64,000 nucleotides of DNA from contig DFGT01000004.1 of NCBI GenBank assembly GCA_002371265.1, forward strand, positions 2,601-66,600, in the 5' to 3' direction. Shown here piece by piece: positions 33,214-42,277 of the stretch; position 1 is the stretch's first letter; each line of letters opens with the position of its first letter. A program made the position numbers and the translations under genes. Under the pieces are notes generated by a model. That model was not told where the DNA came from and made no database searches. It worked only from the letters and a program-made list of their open reading frames with translations. This DNA is from Bacteroidales bacterium UBA3743 (lineage in GTDB: Bacteria > Bacteroidota > Bacteroidia > Bacteroidales > Paludibacteraceae).

Positions 33214-33801
33214 ATGATTATACTAATAACAGGAGCTTCACATACTGGAAAAACACTTTTGTCTCAGCGACTGCTTGAAAAATATGGTTTTCCTTATCTC
33301 TCCATAGATCATCTGAAGATGGGGCTGATCCGTAGTGGATACACAAGCCTCACCCCTGAAGATGACGAGCAACTTACCACGTATCTTTGGCCTATTGTCC
33401 GTGAAATGGTGAAGACTGCGATTGAGAACGGGCAACACTTGATTGTTGAGGGTTGTTATATTCCGTCCGATTGGCGGAAAGACTTCAGTGAGGAGTATTT
33501 GGAGAAGATTCGGCTGATATGTCTTGCCATGGCAGATGAATATATTGATGCTCATTTCGACAAGATCATTTCGTATGCGTCAACTATAGAATCCCGTTTG
33601 GATGACAGCTGTAGCACCGTCGATTCCGTAAAGAAAGACAATGCGGAATTTATCAGACAATTTGCCGGAAGCGATGATGAATTTGTTTTGATTGAAGATG
33701 ATTATGAGATGGTGATCGACGGAATTGTGGAGAAATGCGGAGAGATGATTAATTGTAAACTTAATAAAGATGATGTCACAATCTGCGGAAGATCAAATTG
33801 A
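33214..33801 (+). CDS. P-loop kinase-like ATPase
   Basis: A 195-residue protein starting MIILITGASHTGKTLLSQRL, a Walker A (GASHTGKT) at the very N-terminus, as in small nucleoside or zeta-toxin-like kinases. YLSIDHLKMGLIRSGY follows, and LIVEGCYIPSDWRKDF may serve as the second strand with an acidic residue. The substrate is unclear. The start at 33214 is set by the promoter and the P-loop; longer frames would begin in the promoter. The 3' end overlaps the next gene by 32 bases. Confidence 0.75.
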   Translation: MIILITGASHTGKTLLSQRLLEKYGFPYLSIDHLKMGLIRSGYTSLTPEDDEQLTTYLWPIVREMVKTAIENGQHLIVEGCYIPSDWRKDFSEEYLEKIRLICLAMADEYIDAHFDKIISYASTIESRLDDSCSTVDSVKKDNAEFIRQFAGSDDEFVLIEDDYEMVIDGIVEKCGEMINCKLNKDDVTICGRSN

Positions 33802-34186
33802 ATGCCTTTTGGAAAAATCATTTTGGGTGGTCGACTTTCTGCCGGAGCAAGTTTCAGCTGAACGTTCCAAGCAATATTTTGCGGCTGAGGATTTCTGCTG
33901 TAATAGTCAGTATGTTAATCAATTGTATCAAAAATTCGCATATCTGATCATAAAACTCAGTTGCTATTTCGACATCGACGGCAATCCATCTCCCAAGATT
34001 ATTTTTGAGAGTGTGAATGGCTGTACGACGAGGGGGTATGTGAATTTTCTTTTTGCAGACGAAGATGTCCTCGTCACTTTGAACGGAGGTGATTTATATA
34101 TGACTGTTTATAATCCAAACGAAAGGTTTTTGCAATTGTTGCGGAGCCTTGTAGCGTCGGAAGGACTTTTTTTTAGAAAATCATAA
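33770..34186 (+). CDS. Unknown 138-residue protein coupled to a P-loop kinase
   Basis: MMSQSAEDQIECLLEKSFWV, then VDFLPEQVSAE and a central segment with YVNFLFADEDVLVTLNGGDLYMTVYNP. The mix of short helix and beta strands ends in RSLVASEGLFFRKS. The start lies 32 bases inside the kinase gene, suggesting translational coupling and a shared function. No family with known activity is recognised. The N-terminal MSQSAEDQIECLLEKSFWVVDFLPEQV looks like a conserved block of a Bacteroidales family, but this is from memory only. Confidence 0.7.
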   Translation: MMSQSAEDQIECLLEKSFWVVDFLPEQVSAERSKQYFAAEDFCCNSQYVNQLYQKFAYLIIKLSCYFDIDGNPSPKIIFESVNGCTTRGYVNFLFADEDVLVTLNGGDLYMTVYNPNERFLQLLRSLVASEGLFFRKS

Positions 34187-34217
34187 GGGCTGGTATTAAA
34201 CCTGTCCGAAAATAAAT

Positions 34218-34425
34218 AACGTGAATTCGACGAATTAAAAAGAAGGAGAAAAAGAGATAGTTGGAATGTAATAAATGAGGATTCCAAAGGGCGGAACGCC
34301 CTTCCCCCTGTTAAAGTGCGAGCCGTAGGCGAGCACATATAAAAAACACAGAGGAAAGATGTTGCCAGAGAAAGTCTACGACTTTTTATGAGAAAAAGAG
34401 ACGGAGAATCAGTCGTAAACTAGGA
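34218..34425 (+). repeat. GAGGATT-family intergenic repeat, copy D (extended)
   Basis: Begins with AACGTGAATTCGACG and an AGGAGAAAAAGAGATAGTTGG lead-in, then GAGGATTCCAAAGGGCGGAA, CGAGCCGTAGGCGAGCAC, GAGAAAGTCTACGAC and TTTTTATGAGAAAAAGAGA. One of the fullest copies. It fills the gap before the cation transporter gene. Confidence 0.72.
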
Positions 34426-34511
34426 TACAACCAAAACAATAAAACGAAAACACGTAGGAGCAGGCATCAAACTTGCTCGATAATGACGAAAAATCATTAA
34501 GATTATATATT

Positions 34512-35615
34512 ATGGATCGTAGTTCACAAATTATTCGCACCAGTTGGATAGGCATTGTCGCCAACGTGCTTTTAGCGGCATTCAAGGCCGGAGTAGGTAT
34601 AGTATCAAACAGTGTGGCGATCGTGATGGATGCTGTCAACAACCTCAGCGACGCGCTGTCGAGTGTTATCACCATCGTCGGCACCAAGCTATCACAACGT
34701 CCTGCCGACCGCAAACATCCATTCGGATTCGGCCGCATAGAGTATTTCAGCGCCATCATCATTGCGGTCATCGTGCTTTCTGCCGGCATCACATCATTTA
34801 TAGAGTCGGTGAAGAAGATATTCGACCCCACAGAACCGAGCTATACGAAAGTGACATTGATAGTCATCGTTGTGGCGATTGTGGTGAAGCTTGTGCTTGG
34901 ATACTATGTCAAAAGGAAGGGAGAGCAATTGAACAGTGATGCTCTGATAGCATCCGGTTCTGACGCTCTGTTTGACGCCGTCATCACTTTGGCGACACTT
35001 ATTTCAGCGGGAGTGATGTTGATGTGGAATGTGTCGCTCGACGGAATTTTAGGAGCGTTGATTTCCGTGGTAATCATTAAAGCGGGAATAGAGATGTTGG
35101 CCTCGCCAATCAATGAGTTGTTGGGCACGAGCATTTCGGCAGAGTTTGCAAGTCAGATAAAAGATGAGGTATCCGAGTTCGACGGAGTGCATGGCGTGTT
35201 CGACCTCATTCTCCATAACTACGGACCTGATGTGAAGATCGGATCATTGCACATCAATGTCTACGACACAATGTCGGCGCATGATATCCATGGGTTGACG
35301 CGAAAAATCTCCATGCAGATGTTTGAGCGACACGGAATCATCATGACTGTCGGAGTGTATGCCGTCGCCACGGGAGATAATAAGCAGGCCGAGCTGCAGA
35401 AAGAGGTGTTGCATATCATCGCGTCGCATAAAGAGATAATCCAGGTGCACGGACTTTATTATTCAGAGGCAGACAACATGTTCTCTGTCGATATCGTGCC
35501 AGATGAATCAGTTAATGATGATGCTGGAATAAGCCGACAACTTGCCGAAGAGATACAGCCATTGGTGCCAGGAGTGAATGTGTTTGTTGTGGTGGATCAT
35601 AATTATAGTGAATAG
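34512..35615 (+). CDS. Cation diffusion facilitator family transporter
   Basis: A 367-residue divalent metal efflux protein with six membrane helices. The N-terminus MDRSSQIIRTSWIGIVANVLLAAFK leads to the helix-2 metal motif IVMDAVNNLSDALSS, in which Asn takes a place often held by His or Asp. ALIASGSDALFDAVITL holds the helix-5 site (SDALFD). A cytosolic C-terminal domain follows (GVHGVFDLILHNYGPDVKIG). The start is taken at 34512; the frame opens at 34473. The atypical motif makes metal preference uncertain. Next gene begins 6 bases on. Confidence 0.9.
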   Translation: MDRSSQIIRTSWIGIVANVLLAAFKAGVGIVSNSVAIVMDAVNNLSDALSSVITIVGTKLSQRPADRKHPFGFGRIEYFSAIIIAVIVLSAGITSFIESVKKIFDPTEPSYTKVTLIVIVVAIVVKLVLGYYVKRKGEQLNSDALIASGSDALFDAVITLATLISAGVMLMWNVSLDGILGALISVVIIKAGIEMLASPINELLGTSISAEFASQIKDEVSEFDGVHGVFDLILHNYGPDVKIGSLHINVYDTMSAHDIHGLTRKISMQMFERHGIIMTVGVYAVATGDNKQAELQKEVLHIIASHKEIIQVHGLYYSEADNMFSVDIVPDESVNDDAGISRQLAEEIQPLVPGVNVFVVVDHNYSE

Positions 35616-35620
35616 AGACA

Positions 35621-36091
35621 ATGACAGTTATTCGAGAAATCCGTTCAGAAGAGATACCGGCGTTGGACGACTTCTTGTATGAAGCCATTTTCATTCCTAA
35701 GGGAGTGGAGCCGCCTCCACGTTCCATCATCGAGCAAGAAGATCTGCAGGTGTATGTGCGAGGATTTGGCGAATCCCCACACGACCATTGTCTGGTGGCA
35801 GAAGTGGACGGTAAGATAGCCGGAGCCGTATGGGTGAGAATCATGAATGATTATGGGCATGTCGACGATCAGACACCATCATTAGCCATCTCACTTTATC
35901 CAGAGTATCGAGGACAAGGTGTTGGCACACAACTGCTTAACCAGATGCTGGATATGCTTCGTCGGAAAGGATATCCCCAAGTCTCCCTGTCGGTGCAAAA
36001 AGAAAACTATGCGCTCCGCATGTATCAGAAAGCAGGATTTGAGACGGTGGAGGAGAGAGGCGAAGAGGTTTTGATGGTTGTGAGGATGTGA
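35621..36091 (+). CDS. GNAT family N-acetyltransferase
   Basis: 156 residues. The acetyl-CoA binding motif A is LAISLYPEYRGQGVGTQLLNQML (R/Q-x-x-G-x-G/A), followed by motif B VSLSVQKENYALRMYQKAGFETVEERGEEVLM. The N-terminus MTVIREIRSEEIPALDDFLYEAIF is typical for small-molecule or ribosomal-protein acetylases. It lies 6 bases after the CDF transporter and is likely co-transcribed. The substrate cannot be predicted. Confidence 0.9.
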   Translation: MTVIREIRSEEIPALDDFLYEAIFIPKGVEPPPRSIIEQEDLQVYVRGFGESPHDHCLVAEVDGKIAGAVWVRIMNDYGHVDDQTPSLAISLYPEYRGQGVGTQLLNQMLDMLRRKGYPQVSLSVQKENYALRMYQKAGFETVEERGEEVLMVVRM

Positions 36092-36201
36092 AGAAAAATA
36101 GTGGTGATTTTGAGCATTGATGCAACATCCAAAAAAATGGTTATTTTATCGTAAAAACAGATACGTTATGAATGATTAACAATGTGTAACTTGCGGTCAT
36201 T

Positions 36202-37299
36202 ATGAGAAACGGTTTAATTTTAGCAGTGATGATGAGCGGAATGTTTGTCGCCTGCACGCAAAAAAATGTTGACAATCAGAAGATTGAGAGTGCGAACACA
36301 GCTTTGGAACTGACTCAGACGTGGGATAAGACGTTCCCTTTGAGTGACAAAGTCGACCATAAGAAGGTGACGTTCCATAATCGTTATGGCATTGAGTTGG
36401 CTGCTGATATGTATATTCCAAAGAATGTTGGTGGCAAGTTGGCTGCGATTGCAGTCTCTGGTCCTTTTGGAGCATGTAAAGAGCAGTCGAGCGGACTATA
36501 TGCCCAGCACATGGCTGAACGTGGTTTCCTAACCATAGCATTCGACCCATCGTTTACTGGAGAGAGTGGTGGAGAGCCACGCTATATGGCTTCCCCAGAT
36601 ATCAATACGGAAGATTTTCTTGCTGCTGTTGATTTTCTGTCTGTGCAGGACAATGTGGATCCAGAGCGAATAGGTATTATTGGAATCTGTGGATGGGGAG
36701 GCATGGCAGTGAATGCAGCTGCTATTGACCCACGTATCAAGGGCACCGTCGCTTCCACCATGTATGACATGACTAAAGTGAATATTGAGGGATATTTTGC
36801 AAGCGAGAATACCCCAGCGCAACGTATGGAAAAACGTAAAGCCATCGCGAAACAACGTGTCGAGGACTATAAGAACGGGAATTATAAGCGTGGAGGCGGA
36901 GTGCCAGATGTCTTGCCTGAAAATGCTCCTTGGTTTGTGAAGGATTATCATTCTTATTATAAGACAAGTCGTGGCTATCACAAACGTAGCGGAAACTCAA
37001 ATGATGGATGGAATGTGACAGGTTGTCAGTCGTTCCTCAACCAACCTATTTTGGCGTTCGCATCCGAGATTGAGTCGCCAGTGTTGCTTATTCATGGAGA
37101 AAAAGCTCATAGTCGCTATTTCAGTGAATATGCTTTTGAAAAGATGACGGGCAAACATGTTGAAGGTGTCAGCGCTAAGGAGGGGAACAAGGAGCTCATG
37201 ATTATTCCTGGAGCCTCCCACGTCGACCTTTATGATGATGAGGCTGGTGTTGTCCCTTATGATAAAATAGAGGAATTTTTTAAGACAAATCTGAAATGA
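36202..37299 (+). CDS. Alpha/beta hydrolase lipoprotein, dienelactone hydrolase-like
   Basis: 365 residues with a lipoprotein signal peptide (MRNGLILAVMMSGMFVAC, Cys18). The hydrolase fold has the nucleophile elbow IGICGWGG, placing Cys163 where serine usually stands, as in dienelactone-hydrolase-like and UilS/YcjY-type proteins; an Asp/Glu region lies near VLLIHGEKAHSRYF and the catalytic His is in IPGASHVDLYDD. The N-terminal domain includes HNRYGIELAADMYIPKN. It would act outside the inner membrane. Its own gene unit ends at a bidirectional terminator. Confidence 0.86.
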   Translation: MRNGLILAVMMSGMFVACTQKNVDNQKIESANTALELTQTWDKTFPLSDKVDHKKVTFHNRYGIELAADMYIPKNVGGKLAAIAVSGPFGACKEQSSGLYAQHMAERGFLTIAFDPSFTGESGGEPRYMASPDINTEDFLAAVDFLSVQDNVDPERIGIIGICGWGGMAVNAAAIDPRIKGTVASTMYDMTKVNIEGYFASENTPAQRMEKRKAIAKQRVEDYKNGNYKRGGGVPDVLPENAPWFVKDYHSYYKTSRGYHKRSGNSNDGWNVTGCQSFLNQPILAFASEIESPVLLIHGEKAHSRYFSEYAFEKMTGKHVEGVSAKEGNKELMIIPGASHVDLYDDEAGVVPYDKIEEFFKTNLK

Positions 37300-37328
37300 G
37301 ATAGGAGCGTCTGTTGATGAGACGACGG

Positions 37329-37375
37329 AAAATGTCCTGAAAAGTTTGTGAATCCACAATTTTTCAGGACATTTT
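37329..37375. terminator. Bidirectional terminator
   Basis: Perfect 15-bp inverted repeat AAAATGTCCTGAAAA / TTTTCAGGACATTTT between convergent genes. Confidence 0.8.
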
Positions 37376-37408
37376 TATAGCTTCATACGTGTTTTTTGCG
37401 TCTGAATT

Positions 37409-38053
37409 TTAGAATCTTTCAGCCAATTTGACAATATCTTTAGGGTTGATGGCAAACTGTTCGTATCCGTCACGAGTCAGTGTCAATTGGGATAGCGCGA
37501 TCTCCTTCATGCTGTTGGCTTGGCCGAAAAGTCGTAGCAGAGGATAGAGTGGGAGAAACAGATATTGCATCGTCTGAATATGTTTCTGACCTTTTGCCCA
37601 TTTCATCATTGCCGGACGAAGGGCGAAAGTGCGACGGAATCCTTTCTCCTGAATGTCGTGCTCTGTTTTGCTTTTCACTTGTTGCCAAAATTGTCTTCCT
37701 TTGTCGGTTGTGCCGGCTCCACTCAAGTAGATGAATGTCATCTTTTCTTTGTCGGGCATGATGTCGGCGAAGTGCAGAGGAATTTCTTGAGATATGCGCA
37801 CATACACATCTTGTGGAGTGCCCACTGAAGTTATGCCGGCTATGAAAAACACAGCGTCGTAGCCTTTGAAATGTTCGTCGTCGGCTGCCAGTTGCATAAA
37901 GTCGGGGACTATATACTCCTCAAGTTTCGGATGCGCAATCCCCGTCGGCTTACGGCTGACTGACAAAACTTTATCCACTGAGTCTATTTTCAAAAGCTCA
38001 AGCAGTGTGCCTTCGCCCACATATCCCGTCGCTCCAGTCAATATAATTTTCAT
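37409..38053 (-). CDS. NAD(P)-binding epimerase-like (atypical SDR) protein
   Basis: 214 residues opening MKIILTGATGYVGEGTLLEL, the Rossmann nucleotide-binding glycine motif (GATGYVG). FFIAGITSVG and FIYLSGAGTTDKGRQFWQQVKSKTEHDI follow; the Lys in QVKSKTE may stand for the SDR YxxxK Lys, but a clear Tyr is not seen in the normal place, so catalysis is uncertain. FALRPAMMKWAKGQKH is like NmrA/epimerase relatives. It is the last gene in a group with a flavin reductase-like gene (4-base gap). Confidence 0.82.
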   Translation of the reverse strand: MKIILTGATGYVGEGTLLELLKIDSVDKVLSVSRKPTGIAHPKLEEYIVPDFMQLAADDEHFKGYDAVFFIAGITSVGTPQDVYVRISQEIPLHFADIMPDKEKMTFIYLSGAGTTDKGRQFWQQVKSKTEHDIQEKGFRRTFALRPAMMKWAKGQKHIQTMQYLFLPLYPLLRLFGQANSMKEIALSQLTLTRDGYEQFAINPKDIVKLAERF

Positions 38054-38057
38054 TGTG

Positions 38058-38621
38058 TTATTTCAATTGTTTGCCATCAGCGAAGGCGTTGCCTACAGTT
38101 TTTCCCAGCTGGATGTAAGTGTGGTGGACAGGATCATATGTGATGAGGTCCATTTTTTCAACGTCGGGGTTACCGTCGGCAGCAAGGTATTTTTCGTCGC
38201 ATAGGATATTGACGATTTCAGCCACAAGGTTGTAACCCTCAGGGCTTTCTCCGATTTTCTCTTTCACACGGCATTCGAGAGTCATTGGAAACTCGCCGAA
38301 CACAGGGGCGTTCACGTTAGGAGCTTTTGAGATAGTCCAGCCAGTTTTCTCCATCTTGTCGGGAGTTTTTCTTCCGCTGGCGATGCCCACGTAGTCGGCT
38401 GCCACCAAAGTTTTTGCAGTTGCGAATGTGACGGTGAAGTCAGAGTTTGTTGCCAGGTTGTCTGTAGTCTGGTGCGAGCCAAGCGAGATCATGATTTCGT
38501 GTGCGTCCCACTGTCCGCCCCAAGCGGCGTTCATTGCGTTGGGTTTGCCATTCTTGTCGTATGTGCCGATGATGAGCACAGGTTGTGGCAGAAGCCACGA
38601 GCTAGATTTGAAACTTTTCAT
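38058..38621 (-). CDS. Flavin reductase family protein
   Basis: 187 residues of the FMN-binding split-barrel group. It starts MKSFKSSSWLLPQPVLIIGT, with YDKNGKPNAMNAAWGGQ then MISLGSHQTTDNLATNSDFTVTF, the standard FMN contact segments. Members reduce flavins with NAD(P)H or act as flavoredoxins. Four bases ahead of the epimerase-like gene; probably co-transcribed. The exact electron partner is unknown. Confidence 0.9.
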   Translation of the reverse strand: MKSFKSSSWLLPQPVLIIGTYDKNGKPNAMNAAWGGQWDAHEIMISLGSHQTTDNLATNSDFTVTFATAKTLVAADYVGIASGRKTPDKMEKTGWTISKAPNVNAPVFGEFPMTLECRVKEKIGESPEGYNLVAEIVNILCDEKYLAADGNPDVEKMDLITYDPVHHTYIQLGKTVGNAFADGKQLK

Positions 38622-38770
38622 AATTTTTATTTTTAATTCGTTTTAGCGAAAATATGAAAAAAACGTCGGAATCAGATGAAAAGATTGTAATTTTCTGTTT
38701 TGCTGACGATTTTGGCAATCTCCCTTTGTTTTATCCAAAGAGTCGTGGACAATAGAATTTGTTTATCATC

Positions 38771-39313
38771 CTACCTGCCCGTCAATTTATATCCCAGCCA
38801 ATGGGCGAACGCAAGATTTGCCACCATCGCCACTATGCCGATTGCTCCATACGTAAGCAATTCCGTCGCACTGAAAATTTCACAGACATTCTGCATCCCG
38901 ATGTAGGAGTAGGGGAGCGTTAAGACGCTCGTGATGAGCCCTGGCACATATCCTCTCATTATTATCCCTTGTCCGACGTGGATTAGAAGATGTATGGAGA
39001 AAGCCATGAACATTATAGCCCAAACTTCTGTGGCGAAGGAAATGCCTGTCACTACGCATACCGTGGCTATTAAGATAAGTGCCAGTTCCTCCAGCACCGC
39101 TATTGTAAATGCCTTTGTGCTCAATCCCGACAAATGTTCCACCATTGGTTTGGCGAATGGGAATCTATGGACCAGCGTCTCCTTATGAGTCTGCATCCAT
39201 TTATGCTGCGTTGCGATCTCCTCGCCGTCATGGATGATGAAGGCGAGCGGAAAGAGCAGAATTATGTATATGGATATGGCGGACATCAGACGGGAGTTTA
39301 TTTCTTGTTCCAC
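38771..39313 (-). CDS. HXXEE domain membrane protein
   Basis: 180 residues with about five membrane helices. FIIHDGEEIATQHKWM near the N-terminus is the HxxEE motif that names the family; HLLIHVGQGIIMRGY near residue 110 has the second conserved His block. The start at 39313 overlaps the end of the upstream transporter gene by 16 bases; a second possible start is Met10 at 39286. Function is unknown for the family; the motif suggests a metal site. Confidence 0.83.
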   Translation of the reverse strand: MEQEINSRLMSAISIYIILLFPLAFIIHDGEEIATQHKWMQTHKETLVHRFPFAKPMVEHLSGLSTKAFTIAVLEELALILIATVCVVTGISFATEVWAIMFMAFSIHLLIHVGQGIIMRGYVPGLITSVLTLPYSYIGMQNVCEIFSATELLTYGAIGIVAMVANLAFAHWLGYKLTGR

Positions 39314-40230
39314 CTTTTCAACACTTGTGCAGCGATACTTCCGGAGAAGTTATGCCATACGGAGAATATTGCTCCAGGCACAGCCGCCAGTGGAAAGATG
39401 GCGAAATGAGTTGTGGCAAGCGACGTAGCGAGTCCGGAATTCTGCATGCCCACTTCAATGCTTATGGAAGTTCGTTTTTCAGGAGGCAACCCCATCAGCA
39501 TGCTGGCAACGTAGCCGAGAGATAGTCCAAGCAGGTTGTGAAGAATCACAGCCACAGCCACAAGCAGACTGCATCCGATTATGTTTTGAGCATTGTGTGA
39601 TACTATGATTCCGATTATTGCAGCGATGGCAAGAGTTGAAAACATAGGCATATATGGAGTCACTTTCTGTGTGAGACTCTGGAAATAATGGTTTACGGCG
39701 AGACCCACTACGATAGGCAGGATCACCACCTGTACGATGCTTATGAACATGCCAAAGACATCCACGTCCACCGTCTCCCCGGCAAGGAGAAGGACGAGAG
39801 CTGGAGTGGCAAAAGGAGCGAGAAGGGTAGATACCCCAGTCATGGCGACGCTGAGAGCAACGTCTCCTTTGGCAAGATAGCAAATCACATTGCTTGCCGT
39901 CCCACCTGGGCAACATCCCACAAGAATCACGCCAAGTGCGAGTTCGGGAGAAAGGTTAAGAAGACGGCATAGCATCCACGCCACAAAAGGCATGATGATG
40001 AATTGTGCCAGTTCGCCAATCACGATTTCCTTCGGATGCATCAGCACAGGTTTGAAATCCGACGGTTTAAGAGTCAGTCCCATACCGAACATCACCACGC
40101 CAAGCATAGGAGTGATGGCACCAGTGCCGATCCAAGAGAAAGAAGACGGTGCAAAAAGAGCGACCGCCGTCACAGCCACTACAATGAGCGTGATATGGGA
40201 TGCAATCCAAGAAGCTATTTTGTAGTCCAT
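39298..40230 (-). CDS. Bile acid:sodium symporter family transporter
   Basis: 310 residues with ten predicted membrane helices, of the BASS family (SLC10-like), which in bacteria imports or exports organic acids with sodium. GVVMFGMGLTLKPSDF and VGCCPGGTASNVICYLAKGDVALSVAMT, with SISIEVGMQNSGLATSLA near the C-terminus, are core symporter motifs with sodium-binding sites. The start at 40230 is chosen because a -7 box lies at 40256-40263, inside the longer frame that begins at 40299. It leads the minus-strand group to the HXXEE gene. Confidence 0.9.
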   Translation of the reverse strand: MDYKIASWIASHITLIVVAVTAVALFAPSSFSWIGTGAITPMLGVVMFGMGLTLKPSDFKPVLMHPKEIVIGELAQFIIMPFVAWMLCRLLNLSPELALGVILVGCCPGGTASNVICYLAKGDVALSVAMTGVSTLLAPFATPALVLLLAGETVDVDVFGMFISIVQVVILPIVVGLAVNHYFQSLTQKVTPYMPMFSTLAIAAIIGIIVSHNAQNIIGCSLLVAVAVILHNLLGLSLGYVASMLMGLPPEKRTSISIEVGMQNSGLATSLATTHFAIFPLAAVPGAIFSVWHNFSGSIAAQVLKRWNKK

Positions 40231-40255
40231 AATAATTCGCAAATAAAGTTCACTG

Positions 40256-40263
40256 CAAAGATA
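40256..40263 (-). promoter_or_regulatory. Candidate -7 box for the BASS transporter operon
   Basis: TATCTTTG on the minus strand, 26 bases before the chosen start. Confidence 0.6.
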
Positions 40264-40312
40264 CTCATTTTGTTTCAAAACAGTTAGAAAATTTGGCATC
40301 TAAGAGATCACC

Positions 40313-40695
40313 GCGTCTGTAAGACGCTATCTCATTAACCCCGTACATACGCAGCGAAGCGGAGTATGTGCGTGGGGGCGAGGTAGAGGAAATGAGAGAT
40401 CACCGCGTCTGTAAGACGCTATCTCAGTAGCCCGTACATACGCAGTGCAGCGGAGTATGTGCGTGGGGGCGTGGCAGAGGGATAGAGATCACCGCGTCTG
40501 TAAGACGCTATCTCAGTAGCCCCGTACATGCGCAGCGCAGCGGAGGATGTGCGGGGGGCGAGGCAGAGGAAATGAGAGATCACCGCGTCTGTAAGACACT
40601 ATCTCATTAACCACGTACATACACAGCGCAGCGGAGGATGTGCGTGGGGAGTGCGATAGCCGTGATGAGAGCGTGCCAGTGCGTCTGGAAGACGC
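40313..40695. repeat. Tandem two-hairpin repeat array 1 (five units)
   Basis: Five units of 89-96 bases. Each starts with the perfect or near-perfect palindrome GCGTCTGTAAGACGC (at 40313, 40405, 40494, 40585 and 40681), then ATCTCA, and all but the last have a second stem-loop built on CCCCGTACAT / ATGTGCGGGG, with an AGCGAAGCG-like centre. It fills the 544-base gap before the NifX-like gene. Confidence 0.85.
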
Positions 40696-40774
40696 TACTA
40701 TCTCTTAAAATACATCTTTATCGTCGTGTATGTGTGGTATTTTTACTATATTCACGTCGGAAATTAAACTTTTT

Positions 40775-41176
40775 ATGATGAAGATTATAGCAATTCCTAC
40801 ACGAGAGGAGATGGTGGACGACCACTTTGGACACTGTGCCTACTATACAATAGTGACACTCGACGAGCAGAATCAGGTAGTGAAGAAAGATCGATTGGAT
40901 TCCCCAGAGGGATGTGGCTGCAAGTCGAATATCGCGTCAGTCATGCAGGAGATGGGAATCTCCGTCATGTTGGCTGGCAACATGGGTATGGGGGCATACA
41001 ACAAATTGTCTGCTCACGGTATCGCAGTCGTAAGAGGATGTCATGGCAAGGTAGACGACGTGTTGAAAGCTTATCAGAGTGGGGCACTTAAGGACTCACT
41101 TGAATCATGCGACCATCACGACTGCGCTTCCCACGAAAAGGAAACTGTGTACGTCATGCCGTCGTTGCATCAGTAA
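40775..41176 (+). CDS. NifX/NafY-like (NifB-C) domain protein with Cys/His tail
   Basis: 133 residues of the dinitrogenase iron-molybdenum cofactor domain family (PF02579 type): MMKIIAIPTREEMVDDHFGHCAYYTIV, GCGCKSNIASVMQEMGISVMLAGNMGMGAYNKLSAHGI. These small proteins bind iron-sulfur or iron-molybdenum clusters but are widespread in non-fixers. The C-terminal tail SLESCDHHDCASHE adds a possible metal site. Starts at 40775 or 40778 are equivalent; the longer frame at 40730 is unlikely. It is enclosed by the hairpin repeats. Role unknown. Confidence 0.85.
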   Translation: MMKIIAIPTREEMVDDHFGHCAYYTIVTLDEQNQVVKKDRLDSPEGCGCKSNIASVMQEMGISVMLAGNMGMGAYNKLSAHGIAVVRGCHGKVDDVLKAYQSGALKDSLESCDHHDCASHEKETVYVMPSLHQ

Positions 41177-41221
41177 GACGCATCTCACTATCCATGTCGG
41201 TGATGATGCTCCAAACGGCTT

Positions 41222-41248
41222 AAAAGGTTGTAGCGTTACAACCTTTTT
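41222..41248 (+). terminator. Terminator after NifX-like gene
   Basis: AAAAGGTTGTA / TACAACCTTTT with a T-run. The same hairpin is duplicated at 42322-42347. Confidence 0.8.
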
Positions 41249-41289
41249 TTACTTTTTTCTTTATTGCGTCAATTGATACACGAAGAAAT

Positions 41290-41598
41290 GCGTCTGTAAG
41301 ACGCTATTTCATTAACCCCGTACATACGCAGCGAAGCGTAGGATGTGCGGGGGCGAGGCAGAGGAAATGAGAGATCACCGCGTCTGGAAGACGCTATCTA
41401 TGTAACCCCGTACATACGCAGCGTAGCGGAGGATGTGCGGGGCATGGAGAATGAAGCCCTAGTGCGTCTGGAAGACGCTACGTAGTGTTATCCCTCAACT
41501 TCTCTATTTTTGTTCAATAATTACCTTGTACTGCATAAAAAAGTATGTTTTTTATGCAATAGACTTTATAAAATGAAGAAAATGCGTCTGTAAGACGC
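41290..41598. repeat. Two-hairpin repeat array 2 (four copies)
   Basis: GCGTCTGTAAGACGC-type palindromes at 41290, 41380, 41464 and 41584, most followed by the CCCCGTACAT stem-loop. The block 41205-41481 is nearly repeated at 42308-42583. Confidence 0.82.
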
Positions 41599-41733
41599 TA
41601 CTTCAGTACCCCCGTACATACGTAGCGAAGCGTAGGATGTGCGGGGAGTGCGGAGGAATTTTCATTCATACCATAAGTATGATATTTTGTTGCTTTTCCT
41701 TGCATCATCGTGAGGATTCTGTTGATAAAGCGA

Positions 41734-41741
41734 TACCTTTG
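41734..41741 (+). promoter_or_regulatory. Candidate -7 box for the acetyltransferase
   Basis: TACCTTTG, 27 bases before ATG 41769; supports that start over the one at 41637. Confidence 0.55.
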
Positions 41742-41768
41742 CAAAAGTATATAATTCAGGAAGAACAT

Positions 41769-42260
41769 ATGGCCGAAATCAGACATATTGAAGAGAAAGA
41801 CCAGCTACAGTTGGCCAATATCATCCGTTCCGTTTTTGAGGAATATGGAGCACCGTTAGTCAACACTGTTTATGATGATCCACGTACGGAGCATGTCTTT
41901 GATGCTTTGGCAGGTAAGAATGCCGAGTACTGGGTAGTCGTTGACAATGGAGTCGTTCTTGGCGGCTGTGGCTACTATCCGACAGAAGGAATGCCAGAAG
42001 GTTATGCCGAATTGGTGAAATTCTATATGTCACCTGCCGCCCGTGGTTTCGGCTATGGATCCAAGTTGTTTCGCCAAGCAATTGAAGGGGCAAGTAAGGC
42101 TGGCTATAGACATCTGTATATCGAGTCGTTTCCGCAGTTTTCCGATGCAGTGTCCATGTATGAACGACATGGCTTCCAATATATTCCTCACCGTCTTGGC
42201 GACTCAGGACATACCGCAACCACCATATTTATGGTCAAGGATTTGCATCCCATAAGATAG
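41769..42260 (+). CDS. GNAT family N-acetyltransferase
   Basis: 163 residues. MAEIRHIEEKDQLQLANIIR is a usual GNAT start; LVKFYMSPAARGFGYGSKLFRQAI is the acetyl-CoA motif, and HLYIESFPQFSDAVSMYERHGFQYIP is motif B. The reading frame opens at 41637, but the promoter at 41734 and the family start support 41769. It lies between two blocks of duplicated hairpin repeats. The substrate is not predictable. Confidence 0.88.
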   Translation: MAEIRHIEEKDQLQLANIIRSVFEEYGAPLVNTVYDDPRTEHVFDALAGKNAEYWVVVDNGVVLGGCGYYPTEGMPEGYAELVKFYMSPAARGFGYGSKLFRQAIEGASKAGYRHLYIESFPQFSDAVSMYERHGFQYIPHRLGDSGHTATTIFMVKDLHPIR

Positions 42261-42277
42261 TTAAATGTCAGTTCAAC

